Shown here one piece after another: positions 52,377 to 61,872 of a stretch of DNA of 63,235 nt. Made by a program: the position numbers and the translations under genes. Position 1 is the stretch's first letter; the number at the start of each line of letters is the position of its first letter. The stretch is from Dehalococcoidia bacterium (GTDB lineage: Bacteria > Chloroflexota > Dehalococcoidia > Lucifugimonadales > UBA1123): assembly GCA_021295915.1 (NCBI GenBank), contig JAGWBK010000021.1:1-63235 (forward strand), given 5' to 3'. The notes under the pieces were generated by a model, which saw only the letters and a list, made by a program, of their open reading frames with translations, was not told the origin of the DNA and did no database searches.

Positions 52377-55300
52377 ATGTCCAGCCACTGGCTGGTGGTG
52401 GTCGGGATGACGATCTTATCCTTCATCTCCAAGCGTCTGTCTGACGACTGGAAGCTGCTCGCGGCGATATTCATAGGGATCACCATTGCAGCCACACTCC
52501 TGGCCGGCGCGCCGGTCTACATAAGCACGCTTGAACGCCAGGGAATAGATACGGCGATCGACCGCGCGAACCAATCCTACCTCAATATCTACGCGGCGTC
52601 ACCTTACATAACGCTGGATGGGGCCTCTCTAAACTCTACTGAGCAGGCATTCGACCAGGCGTTAGACGATAACATCGCTGAGATCAACAGGGGTCGTGTC
52701 CGATACCTGAAGTCGCCTACTTTCATCGTAGGAACACCCCTGTCGCCCCTGGTGCCGCTGTCACACGTGGGTGAAGATGGCACGCGGGTCTCCCGAGGGT
52801 ACTTCCAACACATCGAGCGCATTGACGAGCACGTTACTTTCCTTGATGGTCGGATGGCATCGGACCAGGTCGTCTGGGATGACGGCAGACCCAGTATGGA
52901 AGCCATCATTGGCGAGCCTGCCAAGGACGCGTTCGATCTCGAAATGGGCGATGTGGTTATCTTTACACCTTCGCTCAGCCATCCGATGCGTGCCAGGGTC
53001 GAGATCGTAGGTGTCGTTGAGCCGACCGACCCGACTGAGGAGTACTGGCAGCAGAATCCCAACATATTCCTTGATCCGGCGCCGCTTGAGGAGCTTCCGG
53101 ATGCCGAGGTGGAGGTCGACCCGGATGAACCGCCGCTGCCGGTGTTCGTCACTCAGCCGGTCCTCGTCGATGGTGTTGGACGCGCCTATCCGGGAACACT
53201 TGTCAACTCGAGCTGGTTCGTGTCCGTTGACAGGGAGGCGCTGAAGAGGTGGGACAAGGACGATGTCCGCTCCCGGCTGCGCGAGATGGAGATAGAGATA
53301 ACCGACGCGATGCCCGGCTCGGTCGTCCTGACGGGCATCAGGGGGCTGCTCGACACGTTCGACAAACGCAGCTTCTTCACGAGCGTTCCTCTGCTGCTGC
53401 TGCTCGTGGTTACGGCCATCACCGTCCTGTATTACATTCTGATGATGGTCTCCTACCTGGTGTCCAGCCGTGAGTCAGACGTTGCTCTGCTCAGGAGCCG
53501 GGGAGTCAGCGCCTGGCAGCTTGCGCGCATCTATGCCCTGGAGGGAATCGCAATCACCGTGGTCGCAACGGTCATCGCGCCATTCCTGGCGATGGGGGCC
53601 ATCATGCTCTCTGGCAAGCTGGGCTACTTCAAGGACATAACCCTGGGAGAGTACCTACCGGTCTCACTGGAAGCGACGCCGTTCCTGGTGGCTGTCGCAG
53701 TCGGCCTTCTGTGCCTGGCAATCTATGTAGTCCCGGGAGTCGTCGGCGCCAGGACCGGGCTAATCGTGCACAAGCTGCGTTCCTCGCGGCCGCCAGTAGC
53801 GCCGTTCTTCCAACGCTACTACATAGACGTGGGACTCATGGTGATAGGTGGGCTGGTCTTCTGGGAACTGTTCGCTCGCGGACAGATCATATCCGGTGGG
53901 CTCTTTGGAGACAGAGGGATCAACGAGGCGTTGCTGTTCGCGCCGGTGCTGCTGCTCACGGTCGTCGCGTTACTGTTCATGAGGTTCTTCCCCCTGATCG
54001 TTCGCTACCTGAGCGGCGACTCACCCTCGCTACTGCATCTGGGCGCGGCAGCAACTCTGGCAGGCATCGCTCTGATAATTGCGCTGCAGCACGTCAGGGC
54101 AGGGGACGAGCTCGGCTGGATCAGCAGCGCTGTCCACATCGCGCTCATCGGACTGGCGTACTTCGGCACCTGGAAGACACGGCGTCGAGTACCGTTCATC
54201 CTGGGTCTGGTCTCACAGGCTGTCCTGATCGTCCTGTTCATCTACTTCGACGTCCCTGACTCAGATGCGGCCGCATACATCCCCACCATCATGCTCGGCG
54301 CGCTGGTGCCGTTGCAGGTCGCGTTCGTCGCCCTCCGCAGACTGTCCAGGGTCTACCCAGTGTGGATGTCCATGGCAATCTGGCGTATGGGGCGTAACCC
54401 GCTCCAGTACAGCTGGCTTGTGCTGCTGATCGTGATGGTAACCGGACTTGGGGTACTGGCCACCACTGTCGGCGGTACGCTAGACCGGTCTTACGAAGAG
54501 CGAATCCTGTATGAGGTTGCGTCCGACCTCCGCGTCACCGGTATGCCCACCCACTTCGCGGAGGGCACCGAGGAGATCAAGAGCAGATACCTGACCATGG
54601 CAGGCGTCACCTCTGTCTCGCTGGCCCTGAGGGGAGATGGTTCGGTCGGGGCCACGTACTCGGGCAACAGCTTCGGCGTGCTTGCGGTCGAGTCGGACGA
54701 CTTCCCATACGTTACCTGGTACCGGGACGACTTCTCAGAGCGGCCTCTGCCGCAGGTGATGAGTCTGCTCAGGTCCGGGGCCAACCAGCCCAGTATCGAC
54801 CTGCCTGAGGGGGCCGAGAACATTTACGTCTGGACCCGGACGATGGACGACTACCCAAACATGTTCCTGTGGATGGTGCTGCAGGACCATCGTGGCGTTA
54901 CGGACACCATCACCTTCGGCCCCGTCTCGGGTGTGGAGTGGACTCTCAGGGGCTCCATGATTCCATCACACCTCGAGCCGCCTCTGAATCTGGTCAGCGT
55001 TCAAGTGTACGAGCCCGCGTTCGGCCCGGCCGGAACTGCGGGGGCCCTGCTTCTCGACGACATACAGGCCTCCGTGAGAGGCAGCGCCGAAAGAGTCATG
55101 CTTGATGATTTCGAAGGGCTGAACAAGTGGACTCCGCTCTCGACATCGATGATTTCCAGGGACACCATCGGGTTCACCCGGCAGGACGTCAAGAGTGGCG
55201 CGCGCTCGGGAGTGTTCACGTTCGGCAAGGACACGGACAGGGGCATTCGCGGGTTCTACAGAAGTCCCACCGGTGGCCCTGTTCCTGTGGTTGCCAGCAC

Positions 55301-56069
55301 GAGTTTCACGAGGCGCACCGGCACCGTCGTTGGCAATGCCCTGATAGTCAATGTGTTTGGCAGGCTGATACCAGTGCGGTTAGTGGACACGGTCGACTAC
55401 TTCCCGACCATGGACCCGGCTGGCAACGGCTTCCTGATTGCAGACCTGGACAGCCTCCTCCGCCATCTGAACATCCTGACGCCAATCGGGAGCATCAGGC
55501 CCAATGAGCTGATCCTGAAGGAGGCGCCGGGGGCAGGCGACGAGGCCTACATGTACGGGCTGGCCCTTGCGCGGGCGCCTCACCTCGTGCACGACCGCAC
55601 GAGGCTGCTGGAGACAGTACGACTCGACCCCCTGATCACCGCAGGGTGGCGTGCAATGGTACTCGTCACCTTCGCCGTCATCGTGTTCGTGTCTGCGCTC
55701 GGGTACATCACCTACCTGATCTCGTTTGCGGGACAGAGCAGGGCGGAGGTCGGCTTCCTGCAGGCGCTCGGGCTAAGGCGCAGTCAGATGACTCGACTCC
55801 TCGGCTCCGAGCACCTGGTGGTTGTCGGCATGGGACTGGTTCTGGGTACTATTGCGGGGTTCGCCATGAGTAACATCATGGTGACAGCGCTCGCGGTTAC
55901 CGAAGACGGCCATCCTGTGGTGCCTCCGTTCATCCTGACCACGAACTGGGAGTTCATGGGGCCGATCTATGCCACGCTGGTGGTCATATTCGTCGGGGCG
56001 CTCCTGTGGCTTGCCCGCTCTGTCTCCAGGGTGAACATCCACGAAATGTCCCGCTTGGAGGGTGAGTGA
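52377..56069 (+). CDS. Giant FtsX-type ABC permease, subunit 1
   Basis: This 1230-residue membrane protein is built like two FtsX/MacB-type units joined. TM1 is near residues 23-46 (LLAAIFIGITIAATLLAG), followed by a large extracytoplasmic domain to about 335. FtsX helices follow (LLLLLVVTAITVLYYILMM; YALEGIAITVVATVIAPFL), then a run of extra helices (500-690), a second large outer domain (about 700-1085), and a final helix set starting GWRAMVLVTFAVIVFVSALGY. Permease 2 has equivalent features but lacks a stretch of about 100 residues here near 545-660 with additional helices. FtsX-type exporters move lipids, lipoproteins or peptides, or transmit signals mechanically. The start could alternatively be ATG 52407. 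The operon continues with permease 2 and two ATPases. Confidence 0.88.
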   Translation: MSSHWLVVVGMTILSFISKRLSDDWKLLAAIFIGITIAATLLAGAPVYISTLERQGIDTAIDRANQSYLNIYAASPYITLDGASLNSTEQAFDQALDDNIAEINRGRVRYLKSPTFIVGTPLSPLVPLSHVGEDGTRVSRGYFQHIERIDEHVTFLDGRMASDQVVWDDGRPSMEAIIGEPAKDAFDLEMGDVVIFTPSLSHPMRARVEIVGVVEPTDPTEEYWQQNPNIFLDPAPLEELPDAEVEVDPDEPPLPVFVTQPVLVDGVGRAYPGTLVNSSWFVSVDREALKRWDKDDVRSRLREMEIEITDAMPGSVVLTGIRGLLDTFDKRSFFTSVPLLLLLVVTAITVLYYILMMVSYLVSSRESDVALLRSRGVSAWQLARIYALEGIAITVVATVIAPFLAMGAIMLSGKLGYFKDITLGEYLPVSLEATPFLVAVAVGLLCLAIYVVPGVVGARTGLIVHKLRSSRPPVAPFFQRYYIDVGLMVIGGLVFWELFARGQIISGGLFGDRGINEALLFAPVLLLTVVALLFMRFFPLIVRYLSGDSPSLLHLGAAATLAGIALIIALQHVRAGDELGWISSAVHIALIGLAYFGTWKTRRRVPFILGLVSQAVLIVLFIYFDVPDSDAAAYIPTIMLGALVPLQVAFVALRRLSRVYPVWMSMAIWRMGRNPLQYSWLVLLIVMVTGLGVLATTVGGTLDRSYEERILYEVASDLRVTGMPTHFAEGTEEIKSRYLTMAGVTSVSLALRGDGSVGATYSGNSFGVLAVESDDFPYVTWYRDDFSERPLPQVMSLLRSGANQPSIDLPEGAENIYVWTRTMDDYPNMFLWMVLQDHRGVTDTITFGPVSGVEWTLRGSMIPSHLEPPLNLVSVQVYEPAFGPAGTAGALLLDDIQASVRGSAERVMLDDFEGLNKWTPLSTSMISRDTIGFTRQDVKSGARSGVFTFGKDTDRGIRGFYRSPTGGPVPVVASTSFTRRTGTVVGNALIVNVFGRLIPVRLVDTVDYFPTMDPAGNGFLIADLDSLLRHLNILTPIGSIRPNELILKEAPGAGDEAYMYGLALARAPHLVHDRTRLLETVRLDPLITAGWRAMVLVTFAVIVFVSALGYITYLISFAGQSRAEVGFLQALGLRRSQMTRLLGSEHLVVVGMGLVLGTIAGFAMSNIMVTALAVTEDGHPVVPPFILTTNWEFMGPIYATLVVIFVGALLWLARSVSRVNIHEMSRLEGE

Positions 56070-56161
56070 CCTGCTTGGAACTAGTCACATAAGTAAAATG
56101 CAGAAATGAGGATGACCCTATCTACAGTCTCCCATCTCTCAGCTCCTGAACAGGGGGAGTG

Positions 56162-59100
56162 ATGGGACTCTTCTCCAGGCTGATAACGGTCTGGCCACAG
56201 GTCGCGCGGAGGTCGCTCGCCAACTGGCAGCTCATGTCCACGGTCGTGGTAGGCGTTCTTCTGGCCGCCACCATCATGGCAGGAACTGTCATCTACTTCG
56301 ACGCACTCAGGGAGTTGGCGCTCAAGAACGCTCTCAACAAGCTCAGCGTCAACGACACTAACATCGCTCTCAAGTCCGACCGCGGCCCCACGACATACGC
56401 TGAGCGGGACAAGGTCATTGCCGAGACCGAGCGCGAGATCGAAGACCGCATCTCGTGGATGCTCCGTGACAAGACAACCGGCGTAAAGACCGCTACTTTC
56501 TTCCTGTCTGAGGTCGGGAAGGAAGAAACGGCCGACACAGACAATCCCCGCGCCTTCTTCGGCAACCTTCCGAGACTCTATGACCACATTACCCTGCAGC
56601 CCGGGAGCCGGCCATCTGGCGATGGGTACGTCAACGCTCCGGGCGGTGAGCCGACAGTCGAGGCTATCGTGCCGCTGGATGCCGCGAACGACCTCGGGGT
56701 GGAAGTAGGCGACCGCCTCGCTGCGGTCCCGTACTGGTCTGACTCCTCGCCGTTCATCCACGTCGTCATAACCGGCACATTCACACGTAACAACCCGGAC
56801 GACGAGTTCTGGTACCTCAACGACAAGATTTTCAACGCAGCCACTGCGAGAAGCTTCCAGACGCTTCCGTTCTATCTTACTGAGAGGGCGTACTACGAAG
56901 CGCTGGGAGATACCTTCAGGCAGCTCGACAGCGTCTTCAGCTGGCTGCTGATGGTGGACACGAGTACGCTGAACGCCAGGAACGCGACCTTCGCGCGACG
57001 GTCCATCAATGCGATGGAGGACCGGCTGTCCACGAACCTGTTCAGCTACAGGCAGATTACTGAGCTCGAAGAGTCCCTGTTCGAGTACGACGTTAGGCTG
57101 TTCTTCTCCAAGCTGCCGATGTTCGTGATACTCATACTGATCTCGGTGGTCATTCTGTACTACGTGATCACGCTGTCTTCGCTGGTGGTCGAGCAGCAGC
57201 GGGGCGAGATCGTGCTCCTGAAGAGCAGGGGATCGAGCGCGGCCCAGGTGCTTTCGGTGTACGTACTGGAAGGCGTTACAATCGCCGTTCTGGCGATAGC
57301 GGTCGCTCCTCTTCTGGCAGCCGGAGTGATCAGCCTGCTCGGCATCACTCCCGCATTCTCGGATCTCAGCGGCGGTGAGCTGCTGTCCGTATCCCTATCG
57401 CCCGGTGCTTATCTGATGAGCGCGCTCGGAGGGCTGCTCAGTTTCGCTGCACTTATGGTCCCCGCGATACAGGCATCGCGAATGAGCGTGACGACCTTCC
57501 GTCACCAGTCCTCCCGGCCCTACACTCAGCCGTTCTACCAACGTTACTATCTCGACGTCCTGCTCCTGATTGTTGCTGTGCTCCTGCTGAGGCAGCTCTC
57601 AGAACAGGGCTCTGTCGTGGCTGTCGGGGTGTTTGGAGAAGTGGCTACAGACCAGCTTCTCCTTGCAGTGCCGGCTGTCGTCCTGGTGGCCTCCGCACTG
57701 GTGCTCCTCAGGCTGTTCCCACTGTTCATGAGGATTTCGAGTGCGCTGCTGTCGTCGTTCCTGTCTGCAGGACTTGTACTCGGCATCTGGCAGATGGCAA
57801 GGAACCCGACTCACTACGCGCGGCTGTCGCTGATGCTGATCCTCATGGCGGGACTCGGCATTTTTGCGGCCAGCTTCGGAGGGACTCTGCAGCGCAGCTT
57901 CTCGGATCGCGCGCTGTACTCGACCGGGACAGACGTCCGGCTGGTCGGCGCTCTGCTGAACACGAGAGGGCAGTCCGTATCGATGAGAGAGTCCTATCAG
58001 GACCTGCCCGCAGTTGAAGACGTAAGCCTCGCGTTCCGAGGGTTCGGGTCAGACCTGTCGAAGCTGCTGGCCGACTCGTACACCATGTTTGCCATCGAGG
58101 GCGAGCAGATCAGTGAGATGGGCTGGTTCAGGGACGACTTCTCAGAGTCGTCGATGGACTCCCTGCTGTCGACGCTTGAGTCCGAGACTCTCCCTGTCGG
58201 GATAGATGTCCCGGCCGATGCTGAATCGATGGGAGTCACGTTCAAGGCCGACAGGTCGCATCCGAGTGTCATGCTCGCAATGAGAATGCGTGACGCCAAT
58301 GGACGGTACTTCACATACCAGATGGGTGAGTTGGACAACTCGGCATGGACGACCATGGAGCGGCCAGTGGAGCGCTCCGGCTTACGCCAGTTCGCCGTGC
58401 TTCAGCCAGCCCGGCCATTGACCCTGGTGTCCCTGACGCTATTCGAGACCAACGGCCGCAACCGTCTCAGGGCCGGGTCCATTGCAGTAGACGAGATATT
58501 CGCAACCAGGTCGGACGGCGGGAAAGTCGTGCTGGAGTCCTTCGACTCTGTTTCAGACTGGACTACGCTCAATTCGGTCCCTGAGTCGCAGTCGGACGTG
58601 CTCAAGTCGACCAATGACGGGTTGAACGGTACGAGTGGCGTGGCCTCTTTTATATGGGTTGAGGGGCGTCCACTTGTCAGCCGAGGCATATTCCACGGTC
58701 CGGTCCTGGAGCCGATTCCCGTCATCGCGACGAGCAGGTTCCTGCGAGTCAATGAGCATCGTATCGGTGAGGTAATTGAAGTCTCTGCGCAGGGCCATCG
58801 CATCAAGGTCGAGCTAACAGACGTGGTCGACTTCTTCCCCACGCTCGAGACGTTTAGGCGCTCGTACCTGATCGCAGACCTGGACTCGGTCAGTGCGTAT
58901 GCCAACCTGGAGGCGACCGGCGGAGAGCTTCGCCCCAATGAGGTATGGATGACGACCAACGGGTCATCGTCTGACAGGGAAGACCTCCTGAGTCTGCTCG
59001 ATGAAAGTCAGCCGTTCCCGAGCCGGGAAATCCATGACAGGGTAGAAGTTCTCGCTGATTCCACTGTCGACCCGCTGGTCGAGGCCGGATGGCGCGCGCT

Positions 59101-59512
59101 TCTGTTCATTGCTTTCTCTGCAGTGCTCGTGTTGAGCGGCCTCGGCTTCCTGGTGCACGCCTACGTTTCGTTCAGGAGCCGGGAGATACAGTTCGCGTTG
59201 ATGAGAACGGTCGGCTTCTCCATGAGACAGCTGAGCACGCTCGTACTGCTCGAGCAGGTGCTCGTAATCGGCGCTGGACTTGCGCTTGGCACCTGGATGG
59301 GAGGCAGACTGGGCGCGACCATGATGCCGTTCCTGGGGCACGATGACAGTGGAACCCGGATTCTCCCGCCGTTCGTTGTGGACGTCAACTGGGGGACTCT
59401 GGGAATCATGTACCTCGCGATGGGTCTTCTGTTCGCTGTCATCATCGCCGGCGTGATCATCCTGGTCCGCAGGATCTCACTACAGCGCATCCTCAGACTG
59501 GGAGAGGTGTGA
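56162..59512 (+). CDS. Giant FtsX-type ABC permease, subunit 2
   Basis: This 1116-residue paralogue of the previous permease has the same two-unit layout: TM1, a large outer domain, FtsX helices (FVILILISVVILYYVITLSS, LEGVTIAVLAIAVAPLLAAG), extra central helices, a second outer domain and the final FtsX set (GWRALLFIAFSAVLVLSGLGF). Shared blocks include QPFYQRYYLDV versus PFFQRYYIDV, GWFRDDFSESSMDSL versus WYRDDFSERPLPQV, and DFFPTLETFRRSYLIADLDS versus DYFPTMDPAGNGFLIADLDS. It follows permease 1 by 92 bases and precedes two ATPase genes. The ATG 56162, with AGGGGGAG ahead, is chosen over the GTG at 56159. It probably forms a heterodimer with permease 1. Confidence 0.88.
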   Translation: MGLFSRLITVWPQVARRSLANWQLMSTVVVGVLLAATIMAGTVIYFDALRELALKNALNKLSVNDTNIALKSDRGPTTYAERDKVIAETEREIEDRISWMLRDKTTGVKTATFFLSEVGKEETADTDNPRAFFGNLPRLYDHITLQPGSRPSGDGYVNAPGGEPTVEAIVPLDAANDLGVEVGDRLAAVPYWSDSSPFIHVVITGTFTRNNPDDEFWYLNDKIFNAATARSFQTLPFYLTERAYYEALGDTFRQLDSVFSWLLMVDTSTLNARNATFARRSINAMEDRLSTNLFSYRQITELEESLFEYDVRLFFSKLPMFVILILISVVILYYVITLSSLVVEQQRGEIVLLKSRGSSAAQVLSVYVLEGVTIAVLAIAVAPLLAAGVISLLGITPAFSDLSGGELLSVSLSPGAYLMSALGGLLSFAALMVPAIQASRMSVTTFRHQSSRPYTQPFYQRYYLDVLLLIVAVLLLRQLSEQGSVVAVGVFGEVATDQLLLAVPAVVLVASALVLLRLFPLFMRISSALLSSFLSAGLVLGIWQMARNPTHYARLSLMLILMAGLGIFAASFGGTLQRSFSDRALYSTGTDVRLVGALLNTRGQSVSMRESYQDLPAVEDVSLAFRGFGSDLSKLLADSYTMFAIEGEQISEMGWFRDDFSESSMDSLLSTLESETLPVGIDVPADAESMGVTFKADRSHPSVMLAMRMRDANGRYFTYQMGELDNSAWTTMERPVERSGLRQFAVLQPARPLTLVSLTLFETNGRNRLRAGSIAVDEIFATRSDGGKVVLESFDSVSDWTTLNSVPESQSDVLKSTNDGLNGTSGVASFIWVEGRPLVSRGIFHGPVLEPIPVIATSRFLRVNEHRIGEVIEVSAQGHRIKVELTDVVDFFPTLETFRRSYLIADLDSVSAYANLEATGGELRPNEVWMTTNGSSSDREDLLSLLDESQPFPSREIHDRVEVLADSTVDPLVEAGWRALLFIAFSAVLVLSGLGFLVHAYVSFRSREIQFALMRTVGFSMRQLSTLVLLEQVLVIGAGLALGTWMGGRLGATMMPFLGHDDSGTRILPPFVVDVNWGTLGIMYLAMGLLFAVIIAGVIILVRRISLQRILRLGEV

Positions 59513-59538
59513 GGGCGACGGAGCCTGACTGCCCTGAA

Positions 59539-59567
59539 TTACTGGTCAGGCCTGCGTGCGCTACAAT
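59539..59567 (+). promoter_or_regulatory. Possible promoter ahead of the first ATPase gene
   Basis: TTACTG (59539-59544) and TACAAT (59562-59567) are spaced by 17 bases. Transcription would begin near 59574, just before a possible GTG start, which supports translation from the ATG at 59605 instead. A stem-loop with GCCTGAC/GTCAGGC arms (59523-59551) lies just upstream and could end the permease transcript. Confidence 0.4.
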
Positions 59568-59604
59568 CTAACGAGTGGACAGATCGCAAAGGACTCTACA
59601 CAGC

Positions 59605-60483
59605 ATGAACAACTCCTCATACGTCTTCTGCCAGGACGTGTTCAAGATCTACAAGATCGCTGACCTTGAAGTAGTAGCGCTCAGGGGCCTCGACCTCGCC
59701 GTTGATGCTGGCGAGGTGGTAGCCATCGTCGGGGCGAGCGGTAGCGGCAAAAGCACTCTTCTCAACATCCTGGCCGGGTACGACTCGCCGTCTGCGGGTG
59801 GCGTGATGGTGGGAGGCAAGGACCTTCTACGCATGTCTGCTCGCGAGGTCGAGGAGTACCGCCGCATCGACGTCGGTTTCATCTGGCAGCAGACCAGCCG
59901 CAACCTGTTCCCGTATCTCAGTACACTCGAGAATGTGACGCTACCAATGATGCTCACCAATATTCCCAGCTCAGAGCGCAGGGAGCGGGCAGAAGAGTTG
60001 CTCGGACTCGTGGGACTAAGCCACCGGCTCGACCACACTCCCGAGAAGCTGTCCGGCGGAGAGCAGCAGAGAGTCGCAATCGCCGTTGCGCTGGCGAATC
60101 GCCCTCCACTGCTACTCGCGGACGAGCCCACGGGTGAGCTCGACGACGCCACAGCCGCGGAGATCCTCGATCTGTTCGGCACCGTGAACCGGGAGATGGG
60201 CACCACCATTCTCATCGTCACACACGACCCCGACATCGCCTACAAGGTAGGCCGCGTCGTGATGATCCGCGACGGTAAGATGTCCACCGAGATCCGGCGC
60301 AGGGTCACGTACCAGCGTATCCGTGGCGAGGCTGAAGTGGACCAGCCACTGGAGGAGTTCGTCCTGGTGGACGGAAACGGGCGCGTCCAGATTCCAAGAG
60401 ACCTTCTCGATGAACTCAACATCGGAGAGAAGGCACGCGTGAAGGTTGAAGACGGCAGGGTCACGATAGTACCTGGCGAGTAA
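59605..60483 (+). CDS. ABC exporter ATPase with C-terminal AbrB/SpoVT-like domain
   Basis: This 292-residue protein is a LolD/MacB-type ATPase followed by an extra C-terminal domain. The ATPase shows Walker A GASGSGKST (43-51), Q-loop Q95, signature LSGGEQQ (149-155), Walker B LLLADEP (169-175) and H207. After about residue 230 comes a basic linker, then residues 250-290 read as an AbrB/SpoVT swapped-hairpin domain (FVLVDGNGRVQIPRDLLDEL, then KARVKVEDGRVTI). Such domains usually bind DNA or mediate dimerisation; on an ABC ATPase this is unusual. An upstream in-frame GTG at 59575 exists but is less well supported. It works with the giant permeases and the ATPase that follows. Confidence 0.9.
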   Translation: MNNSSYVFCQDVFKIYKIADLEVVALRGLDLAVDAGEVVAIVGASGSGKSTLLNILAGYDSPSAGGVMVGGKDLLRMSAREVEEYRRIDVGFIWQQTSRNLFPYLSTLENVTLPMMLTNIPSSERRERAEELLGLVGLSHRLDHTPEKLSGGEQQRVAIAVALANRPPLLLADEPTGELDDATAAEILDLFGTVNREMGTTILIVTHDPDIAYKVGRVVMIRDGKMSTEIRRRVTYQRIRGEAEVDQPLEEFVLVDGNGRVQIPRDLLDELNIGEKARVKVEDGRVTIVPGE

Positions 60484-60496
60484 CCCAAGACAGACC

Positions 60497-60529
60497 CCCT
60501 CTCCCATGAGGGAGAGGGCTGGGGTGAGG
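60497..60529. repeat. Palindromic REP-like repeat, family A (second copy)
   Basis: CCCTCTCCC (60497-60505) pairs with GGGAGAGGG (60510-60518) around ATGA, followed by CTGGGGTGAGG. It is an inverted copy of the element at 2582-2616. It sits between the two ATPase genes of the exporter operon. Confidence 0.8.
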
Positions 60530-60576
60530 GTGGACGCCCGCCCCTCTCAGCCACTACAGACAGGAGATAGACCCAG

Positions 60577-61290
60577 ATGAGCAGAGTCCTCCCGCTGATT
60601 ACGACGGTGGACCTACGCAGGACCTACTTCCTTGGCTCAGAGCAGATCGACGCCCTGCGAGGCATCAACTTCAGCGTGATGCCGGGGCAGTTCATCGCGG
60701 TCGTGGGACGCTCCGGATCGGGGAAGACGACGCTGCTCAATATCCTGGCCGGACTCGACAAGCCCACGTCTGGACAGGTGCTCTTCGAGAACAGGGACAT
60801 CGCCGAAATGGGCGAACACGATCTGACCGATCTCCGACGCCACAAGATTGGCTTCGTTTTCCAGTCGTTCGGACTGCTGCCGCTGCTGTCGGCGTTCGAG
60901 AACGTTGAGTTGCCGCTCCGCATCGCTGGAGTCCGCACCCGCGAGAGGGAAGAGCGGACCCGCGAGGCCCTGGAGATCGTCGGTCTCTGGAACCGTGCCA
61001 ACCACCGGCCCTACGAGCTGTCAGGCGGAGAGCAGCAGCGTGTCGCCATTGCCCGCGCCATAGTCAACGAGCCGCCCCTGATCCTGGCGGACGAGCCTAC
61101 CGGGGAACTGGATTCCAACAACGCGCGCTCGATCTTCGGCCTGTTCAAGGAGATGGTCGAGCAGCGGGGAATCAGCGTGGTCTCAGCCACGCACGACTCG
61201 ACGCTGCTCGCAATGGCCGACGAAGTCAAGGAGATCCGGGACGGCCAGCTATCCGACGCGACTGAGCTCGGTAGGCGGTATAGAGACTAG
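60577..61290 (+). CDS. ABC exporter ATPase (LolD/MacB-like), second
   Basis: This 237-residue ATPase of the LolD/MacB type has Walker [10 protein letters not shown] (44-52), Q-loop Q96, signature LSGGEQ (148-153), Walker [10 protein letters not shown] (171-179) and H206. It lacks the AbrB-like tail of its neighbour. The ATG is preceded by AGGAG. Two ATPases and two permeases in a row make a hetero-tetrameric transporter likely: ATPase 1 and 2 would each dock with one permease. It is convergent with the cupin gene. Confidence 0.93.
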   Translation: MSRVLPLITTVDLRRTYFLGSEQIDALRGINFSVMPGQFIAVVGRSGSGKTTLLNILAGLDKPTSGQVLFENRDIAEMGEHDLTDLRRHKIGFVFQSFGLLPLLSAFENVELPLRIAGVRTREREERTREALEIVGLWNRANHRPYELSGGEQQRVAIARAIVNEPPLILADEPTGELDSNNARSIFGLFKEMVEQRGISVVSATHDSTLLAMADEVKEIRDGQLSDATELGRRYRD

Positions 61291-61301
61291 GCCGTCTCTT
61301 C

Positions 61302-61655
61302 CTACTCCGGGTCCCACTCGGTCTGTACGGCCGGAGTCGGGTGTATCCCGTAGATGAGCGCGGGCTTCCCGGACTTGTTTGAGAAGCCGTGCTTGACTCC
61401 CGGAGGCGCCAGCACAAACTGGCCCTTCGTGACGGTGTAGGTCTCGTCTCCGACGTACGCTTCAAGTTCACCGTCGGCGATCAGGATTGTCTCCTCTGTC
61501 GGGTGAGCGTGCAGGGGGGGTGCGGAGTCTGGCTCCATCAGCACCTCAGAGACCGATAGCTGCGTCGAGCCTCGCTCGCCGTCAACTACAGACGTACGCT
61601 TGAAGCCCTTGTACATCTCCGTCGTGTCGACTCCGTTCTTGTCCAGTATGGGCAT
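61302..61655 (-). CDS. Cupin domain protein
   Basis: This 117-residue single cupin has the two cupin motifs: PPLHAHPTEETILIADGELEA (metal ligands His in HAHPTEE plus Glu) and PPGVKHGFSN (second His). Short cupins of this type are often small-molecule isomerases, dioxygenases or sensors; this one cannot be assigned more closely. No signal peptide is present. It is convergent with the ATPase gene and its promoter region faces the unknown gene at 61873. Confidence 0.9.
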   Translation of the reverse strand: MPILDKNGVDTTEMYKGFKRTSVVDGERGSTQLSVSEVLMEPDSAPPLHAHPTEETILIADGELEAYVGDETYTVTKGQFVLAPPGVKHGFSNKSGKPALIYGIHPTPAVQTEWDPE

Positions 61656-61872
61656 TCTCTACTCCTGATTTTGTTTGTGACCGTTGAGGCGGTCATCTCG
61701 GCGTTGCCGATCAGTTGCTGTTCCTATCAGCAAGTACTTTAGCACGAAGGGGGGCTCCTAACGGAATCGGCGGAGTGCAAAACTCGTGCAGAATTGGTCT
61801 GCGAATACCTTGCATAAGTCTAAGAAAGAGATTAACTTGCTTCTAGCATTTGTGTTCTAGGCGAGGTTGCAA

